Shown here piece after piece: positions 59,933-64,000 of a stretch of 64,000 bases of DNA (the first letter of the stretch is position 1; every line of letters begins with the position of its first letter). A model generated the notes under the pieces. It searched no databases. It had not been told where the DNA came from and worked only from the letters and a program-made list of their open reading frames with translations. Source of the DNA: Streptomyces sp. NBRC 109706 (lineage in GTDB: Bacteria > Actinomycetota > Actinomycetes > Streptomycetales > Streptomycetaceae); contig NZ_BBOM01000008.1 of NCBI RefSeq assembly GCF_000974485.1, positions 372,001 to 436,000 of the forward strand, given 5' to 3'. A program made the position numbers and the translations under genes.

Positions 59933-60409
59933 GTGACCAAGCTCCTGCTGTCCCTGCATGTCCTGGCGGCGATCCTCGCGATCGGACCGATCGCCGTCGC
60001 CGCCTCGATGTTCCCCCGCTTCGTGCGCGCCCCGGCCGCCGGCCAGGCCCGGGCGGAGCCGGCGGGCGAGGGCCGGGGCGGCGGCGCGCTGCTGCACCGG
60101 ATATGCCGCGCCTACACCGTCGTCGGCGTCACCGTGCCGGTCTTCGGGATCGCCACCGGCGCGCAGCTCGGGGTGCTCACCGACGCCTGGCTGATCGCCT
60201 CGCTGATCCTGACCACCATCGCGGCCGTGCTGCTCGCCGGCGCCATCCTCCCCGCGCAGGAACGGCTCCTCGAACCGGCCGCCTCCGACGCCGACGAACC
60301 GGCACGCGCCGCCCGTCGGTTGGCCATGATCACCGGGATCTTCAACCTGCTCTGGGCGGTGGTCGTCGTCCTGATGATCGTGCGCCCCGGCTCGACCACC
60401 TCGGCCTGA
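59933..60409 (+). CDS. DUF2269-type integral membrane protein
   Basis: A 158-residue membrane protein with four helices. The start TKLLLSLHVLAAILAIGPIAVAASMFPRFV is typical of the family, with a His in the first helix. GIATGAQLGVLTDAWLIASLILT follows, and the protein ends with a C-terminal helix. Function is unknown. The GTG at 59933 has AGAGG seven bases upstream; the longer frame from 59891 lacks a site. It is divergent from the PadR pair and may be under PadR control. Confidence 0.72.
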   Translation: MTKLLLSLHVLAAILAIGPIAVAASMFPRFVRAPAAGQARAEPAGEGRGGGALLHRICRAYTVVGVTVPVFGIATGAQLGVLTDAWLIASLILTTIAAVLLAGAILPAQERLLEPAASDADEPARAARRLAMITGIFNLLWAVVVVLMIVRPGSTTSA

Positions 60410-60480
60410 CCGCCCGGCCGCCGCTGTCAGTGCCCGCCCCTACGATGTGGGCCAAGGGGGCAAGAGGGGCAGGGGGTTCG

Positions 60481-61167
60481 ATGGCGATGGTCGGTTGGGC
60501 GCTGCGCCGAGGGTTCGGCGGCGCCGGGGCGTTCTGGGGGGTTCTCCTCCTGCTGGGTGGGGGGATCTTTCTCTCCTGGGTGGTCTACGCGGTGGCTGTC
60601 GGCCTGTGGCTGGCGACGGCGTTGCCGCTCTCGGTGCGTTTCTATGTCCGGGGCCTGCGGGCGCGCGCCGCCCGTGCGCGATCCGCCGGCCTCGACGAGG
60701 TTCGGCTGGACCGTTGGCGGCGGCGGGGGCCGGGCGGGCTCCGCCGGGAGGCCGCCTGGGGTGCCCACCGCTTCGAGCTGCGCCTGCCGACAACGCTCGG
60801 CATCCGGCGCGGGGTGCTGCGCGACGGGGACGGGTGGCAGTGGTTCACGCTGAGCCGCTGGGACCAACACCCCGGCCCGCTGGCCTGGCTCATCGATCCC
60901 TGGCGGGAGAAGGCGCGCCTGTGGATACCGTCCGCCGCACCCCGCACGGTCAGCTTCTACCGGGGTGCGGACGGCGTCCGTCTCCATGTCGACGACGGGC
61001 GGCCCTATCTACTCACCCCGTCAGCGGTGCGCTTCGGGGCCCGCGAGCTGGCGCTCGGCGATGTCCTGGGCTGGCGGATAGCCCGTGATCTCTCGCCCGA
61101 GGAGACGGCGGTCTGCGCGTTGGCGATGCTCTCCGCCCTCACCGACCCGCTGCCGCCCCGGCGTTAG
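60481..61167 (+). CDS. Uncharacterised membrane-anchored protein, 228 residues
   Basis: No known family is recognised. Two adjacent membrane segments (about 14-52, GAFWGVLLLLGGGIFLSWVVYAVAVGLWLATALPL) lead to an Arg-rich segment (LRARAARARSAGLDEVRLDRWRRRG). A beta-rich cytoplasmic or extracellular part follows (TLGIRRGVLRDGDGWQWFTLSRWDQHPGPLAW). The start ATG has GGGGGCAAGAGGGGCAGGGG upstream. The stop codon lies inside the iron box of the next gene. Confidence 0.55.
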   Translation: MAMVGWALRRGFGGAGAFWGVLLLLGGGIFLSWVVYAVAVGLWLATALPLSVRFYVRGLRARAARARSAGLDEVRLDRWRRRGPGGLRREAAWGAHRFELRLPTTLGIRRGVLRDGDGWQWFTLSRWDQHPGPLAWLIDPWREKARLWIPSAAPRTVSFYRGADGVRLHVDDGRPYLLTPSAVRFGARELALGDVLGWRIARDLSPEETAVCALAMLSALTDPLPPRR

Positions 61168-61182
61168 GTTAGGCTGCCCTAA
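61164..61182 (+). promoter_or_regulatory. DmdR/IdeR iron box
   Basis: TTAGGTTAGGCTGCCCTAA matches the actinobacterial iron-box consensus TTAGGTTAGGCTAACCTAA at 17 of 19 positions and continues with TCTAA. It sits about 80 bases before the siderophore-interacting-protein start. Iron-loaded DmdR should repress that gene. Confidence 0.88.
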
Positions 61183-61259
61183 TCTAAACGGCAGTTGGGG
61201 TGCCAGACGCACGGACCGTTCCGACGTCGGGAACGCGCCCCCGGAAGAGAGGACCGCGG

Positions 61260-61991
61260 ATGGCCCACGGTTGGGAAGGCGCCGTGCTCAAGCTGATGCG
61301 CGGCAAGGACTTCACGTTCACGGTCACCCAGGTCGAGCGCGTCAGCGACCGCTACCACCGGCTGCGACTGACCGATGGCGGGCTGCTCGCCGAGGTGCCA
61401 CCGCATCCGACGATGTGGGTCCGGCTGTGGTTCGAGCGTGCCGGCAAGCCGCACCAGCGCGCGTTCACCCTCGTCGACCCCGACCCCGACCCCGCCTCGG
61501 GCACCTTCACGCTGGAGTTCGCCCTGCATCAGGGCACCGCCAGCGACTGGGCCCGGGCCGCCGTCCCCGGCGACACCGTCGACGCCACCCTCCAGGGCAC
61601 CGGCTTCCCGCGCCCCGAACCCGCGCCCGACCGACTGCTGTTGGTCGGCGACCCGGCGTCGCTCCCCGCGATCAACTCCCTGCTCGACGCCTACCCCGAC
61701 ACCCCCGCCACCCTCTGGTTCGAGACGCCCCACCCGGCCGACGGAGAACTGCCGTTCCGCGTCGACCCCGCCCGCCACGACCTCCGCCGGGTGCCGAGGG
61801 CGGACGGCGACGCGGGGCTGATCGCCAGGGTCAAGGCGGAGCTGCCCGCACTGCTCGGTGACGACCCGGCCACCGCCTATGCGTGGATCGCCTGCGACAC
61901 CGCCACCACCCGCACCCTGGCCGCCTTCCTCAAGAAGGAGTCCGGCCTCCCCAAACGCCGCGTCCACGCCCTCGGCTACTGGCGCGCCTGA
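61260..61991 (+). CDS. Siderophore-interacting protein (FAD/NAD(P)H ferric-siderophore reductase family)
   Basis: A 243-residue reductase of the ViuB/SIP family. The FAD-binding motif is HQRAFTLVDPD (Arg-x-Phe-Thr in place of the more usual Arg-x-Tyr-Thr). LEFALHQGTASDWARAAVPGD and LLLVGDPASLPAINSLLDAYP follow, and the C-terminal SIP segment is YAWIACDTATTRTLAAFLKKESGLPKRRVHALGYWR. It reduces ferric siderophores in the cytoplasm to free iron. GAGAGGA lies upstream of the ATG at 61260; a longer frame from 61200 is not favoured. The iron box gives low-iron induction. Confidence 0.9.
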   Translation: MAHGWEGAVLKLMRGKDFTFTVTQVERVSDRYHRLRLTDGGLLAEVPPHPTMWVRLWFERAGKPHQRAFTLVDPDPDPASGTFTLEFALHQGTASDWARAAVPGDTVDATLQGTGFPRPEPAPDRLLLVGDPASLPAINSLLDAYPDTPATLWFETPHPADGELPFRVDPARHDLRRVPRADGDAGLIARVKAELPALLGDDPATAYAWIACDTATTRTLAAFLKKESGLPKRRVHALGYWRA

Positions 61992-62039
61992 CCCACCCGC
62001 CGTACCCGGCCGGCGCCGCCGGCGGGCCCGCGCCTCGGG

Positions 62040-62969
62040 TCATCCGCCCGAGCGGGCTCCGTTCAGGGCCGCCGTCTCCTCCTCGGTGAGGCGCAGCGCG
62101 CCGGCGGCGACGTTCTCCGTCAGGTGGTCCGGGTTTCCCGTGCCGGGTATCGCCAGCACATGCGGCCCCCGGCCCAACGTCCAGGCCAGTCGCACCTGCG
62201 CCGGCGTCGCGCCGTGGGCACGGGCCACCTCGCGCACCGTCTCGTGTTCGGCGGCGACCGCGCCCTGTTCCCGCCCCGCACCGGCGATGGCGAAGTAGGG
62301 GACGAAGGCGATACCCGCCTCGCCGCTGGCGCGCAGCACCTCCTCCTGCGCGGCCGACGCCTCCAGACCGTAGGGGTTCTGCACACAGACCACGGGCGCG
62401 ATGGCGCGCGCCTCGGCCAGCTGCGCCGGCCGGACATGGGAGACGCCGAGGTGCCGGATGAGCCCGGCCTCCCTGAGTTCGGCCAGGGCGCCGAAGTGGT
62501 CGGCGATCGAGCCGGTCCCGACGCTCGGTGGCACCCGAAGGTTGACCACGTCCAGATGGTCGCGCCCCAACTGGCGCAGGTTCTCCTCCACCTGCCCCCG
62601 CAACTGCTCCGGCGTCGCCCACCACCACTCGCCGGAGGCGTCGCGCCCCGGCCAGACCTTGGTGGCCAGCACCAGATCGTCCGGGTAGGGCGCCAGCGCA
62701 CTGTTGATCAGCTCGTTGGCGGACCGCAGGGCGGAGAAGTAGAAACTGGCCGTGTCGATGTGGTTGACGCCCAACTCGACCGCCCGCCGCAGCACGGCGA
62801 TCGACCGCTCGCGGTCGCTGGTGGACCCGGCGGCGAACGCGGACCGACCGGTCAACCGCATCGATCCGAACCCGAGACGGTTGATGGTCAGATCCCCCAG
62901 CCGCCAGGTGCCGCTCGCCGCCGCCGTCACGGTTTCCGGGGATGTCCGACCCCTGTGGTCCTCAGGCAT
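62040..62969 (-). CDS. Aldo/keto reductase
   Basis: A 309-residue NADPH-dependent TIM-barrel oxidoreductase. FGSMRLTG opens the barrel. The catalytic Asp, Tyr and Lys are in HIDTASFYFSALRSANELI and LVLATKVWPG. HLDVVNLRVPPSV has Arg where most AKRs carry the catalytic His. This occurs in some actinobacterial branches and may change activity. IAFVPYFAIAGAG and VLAIPGTGNPDHLTENV form the cofactor phosphate-binding end. The ATG at 62969 has AAGGAG five bases upstream; the frame remains open to 63134 without one. Substrate unknown. Confidence 0.87.
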   Translation of the reverse strand: MPEDHRGRTSPETVTAAASGTWRLGDLTINRLGFGSMRLTGRSAFAAGSTSDRERSIAVLRRAVELGVNHIDTASFYFSALRSANELINSALAPYPDDLVLATKVWPGRDASGEWWWATPEQLRGQVEENLRQLGRDHLDVVNLRVPPSVGTGSIADHFGALAELREAGLIRHLGVSHVRPAQLAEARAIAPVVCVQNPYGLEASAAQEEVLRASGEAGIAFVPYFAIAGAGREQGAVAAEHETVREVARAHGATPAQVRLAWTLGRGPHVLAIPGTGNPDHLTENVAAGALRLTEEETAALNGARSGG

Positions 62970-62994
62970 ACAACTCCTTGATAACGACAAAGAA

Positions 62995-63027
62995 CCTTTC
63001 GTACGAGACCAAATCCGGTCCGAAAGG
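62995..63027. promoter_or_regulatory. Inverted repeat upstream of aldo/keto reductase
   Basis: CCTTTCG (62995-63001) pairs with CGAAAGG (63021-63027), with a nested GACC/GGTC around AAATCC. It lies 26 bases from the reductase ATG. It is a candidate operator or 5' leader hairpin. Confidence 0.45.
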
Positions 63028-63110
63028 CTCAAGTTCGTCGAATACCTTAACGGGGGTGAACATCGCGCCCAGGCGTGTGACCAGGTGCTCACCCGCCCGC
63101 GACACCATCC

Positions 63111-63206
63111 ACGGGTTACCGACGGGTCACTCACGGGTTACCCGCGAGTTGGAACGGGCCCCACTCCGCCCGTGAACAGGGGCCATATGCCCATTGACGG
63201 GCTACC
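63111..63206 (+). repeat. Direct repeats ACGGGTTACC upstream of DUF3068 gene
   Basis: Copies are ACGGGTTACC (63111-63120), ACGGGTCACT (63122-63131), ACGGGTTACC (63133-63142) and ACGGGCTACC (63197-63206). The first three have an 11-base period, one helical turn. The last overlaps the -35 box. Such phased direct repeats are typical operator arrays for activators that bind along one face of the DNA. Confidence 0.6.
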
Positions 63207-63223
63207 TCGCGGATCCATAGGTT
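63194..63223 (+). promoter_or_regulatory. Promoter of the DUF3068 gene
   Basis: TTGACG (63194-63199) and TAGGTT (63218-63223) are separated by 18 bases, a good HrdB-type promoter. The leader is about 40 bases. Confidence 0.65.
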
Positions 63224-63270
63224 GTCTCAGCCGTCGCACAAAGCCGTGTGCGCGTAGTCGGGAGATGCCC

Positions 63271-64000
63271 ATGCGAAGAAGCACTTGGATTCTGTCTGGA
63301 TCGGCCGCCGTCCTGGTGGCCGCCTCGGTGGTGACGCGAGTCGTGGTCTACCCGAGCGTGCACCAGCTTCCGGACGATACCGACAGCGTCTTCGAGTACA
63401 CCGGCACCGCGTCGATGCTCAACGCCCAGGCGCTGGAGGCCGGGGATCTGGCCAACGCCTTCCTCAACGACATACCGGTGACCCTGGACCGCCACGTCAA
63501 GGTCGTGGACACCGACGGGGGCACCGCCGTCATCAGTGACGATGTTGTCATCAAGGGCCCGGACGACTCCGAGCTCTCCACCACCAGCCACCGCTGGGCC
63601 GTCGACCGCAAGGACCTGGAGGACCGGCCCGCCCCCGAGGGCTCCGAGGCCGAGGAGCACCAGGGTCTGGTGATCTCCTGGCCGCTGGACCCGAAGGAGC
63701 AGGACTACACCTTCTGGGACCCCACGACCGGCAGCGAGGCGCCGGCGGTCTATGACCGCACCGAGGATGTCGAGGGGCGCGACGCCTATGTCTTCGTGAT
63801 CAACCACGAGGGCCCCGTCGCCGACCCGGCCATCCAGGCGCGGTTCCCCGAGGCGCTGCCCAAGGAGGTCCTGGCCGGCGTCGCCCAGAGTCTGCCGCCG
63901 GAGCAGCAGCAGTTCGACCCGGCGATGCTGGAGCTGCTGCCGGACATGGTGCCGCTCACCTACGCGGCCACCACCCAGCGCACCGCCTGGGTCGACTCCG
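63271..64000 (+). CDS. DUF3068 (PorA-family-like) exported protein, cut by right edge
   Basis: 243 codons are visible. The start RRSTWILSGSAAVLVAASVVTRVVVYPSVHQLPDDTDS gives one N-terminal membrane helix; the extracytoplasmic part follows. Segments VFEYTGTASMLNA, DIPVTLDRHVKVVDTDGGTAVISDDVVI and SHRWAVDRKD, then LVISWPLDPKEQDYTFWDPTTG, are characteristic of actinobacterial DUF3068, annotated as PorA family in databases. Function is unknown; a second membrane helix is expected beyond the edge. GGGAG is seven bases upstream of the ATG at 63271. It has its own promoter with direct repeats. Confidence 0.8.
   Translation, partial: MRRSTWILSGSAAVLVAASVVTRVVVYPSVHQLPDDTDSVFEYTGTASMLNAQALEAGDLANAFLNDIPVTLDRHVKVVDTDGGTAVISDDVVIKGPDDSELSTTSHRWAVDRKDLEDRPAPEGSEAEEHQGLVISWPLDPKEQDYTFWDPTTGSEAPAVYDRTEDVEGRDAYVFVINHEGPVADPAIQARFPEALPKEVLAGVAQSLPPEQQQFDPAMLELLPDMVPLTYAATTQRTAWVDS

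Noticed and set aside
1..64000. CRISPR arrays, tRNA/rRNA genes, insertion sequences, phage or integrase genes
   Set aside because: Looked for on both strands by eye; no phased long repeats, no cloverleaf-like conserved T-loop sequence, no transposase or integrase motifs were found. A covariance or profile search would be needed to exclude small non-coding RNAs.

Overview
The window looks like an interior chromosomal segment of a Streptomyces-type actinomycete. G+C is very high (about 70% by eye), and GTG starts are frequent. Ribosome sites are AGGAG-like, several promoters have TTGAC(G)/TAnnnT boxes, and one gene carries a DmdR/IdeR-type iron box. Other actinomycete marks are a mycothiol-dependent-isomerase-family protein, a DUF3068/PorA-family protein and a PucR-type regulator. 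I see no tRNA, rRNA, CRISPR array, insertion sequence or phage gene.

Layout. 1-16 kb holds single genes: a UbiA prenyltransferase cut by the left edge, a PucR regulator, a secreted GH51 arabinofuranosidase, an N-terminally truncated methyltransferase remnant, an Fpg/Nei-type glycosylase, a ferritin-like protein, an ABC exporter, an SNF2 helicase, an MFS pump and a B3/B4-domain protein. 16.6-28 kb holds a STAND NTPase with TPR repeats, a PfkB kinase, and a sugar-hydrolysis group: Tat-exported GH95 fucosidase, Tat-exported lactonase, TetR regulator and GH3 glycosidase. 28.4-37.2 kb is one regulon: a DeoR regulator followed by seven tightly packed genes (two FGGY kinases, a 2-hydroxyacid dehydrogenase, a histidine phosphatase and a XylFGH-type ABC importer). 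It reads as uptake and phosphorylation of an unidentified sugar, polyol or sugar acid.

37.3-42.7 kb holds a three-gene export/protease operon (ABC ATPase, ABC-2 permease, CPBP protease) divergent from a two-component system, with a perfect 24-bp palindrome between them. 42.8-49 kb holds a mycothiol-family protein, a PHP metallohydrolase, a PQQ-propeller lipoprotein, a receptor-type Ser/Thr kinase with an extracytoplasmic ligand-binding domain, and an acidic lipoprotein. 49.4-56.7 kb is a compact five-gene operon (SWIM-like zinc protein, a 463-aa uncharacterised protein, a VWA protein, a MoxR-type AAA ATPase and a 962-aa DUF5682-type protein) ending in a clear terminator. It is the best candidate for a poorly characterised system. 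57-64 kb has a GH10-CBM2 xylanase, a PadR/HAAS membrane pair, a DUF2269 protein, an iron-box-controlled siderophore-interacting reductase, an aldo/keto reductase, and a DUF3068 protein cut by the right edge.

How they work together. Four glycoside hydrolases (GH51, GH95, GH3, GH10), a xylose-type importer and carbohydrate kinases indicate plant cell-wall polysaccharide use. Each hydrolase has its own control region rather than a shared operon. The MoxR-VWA operon faces a divergent block of surface-sensing genes, which may or may not be functionally linked.
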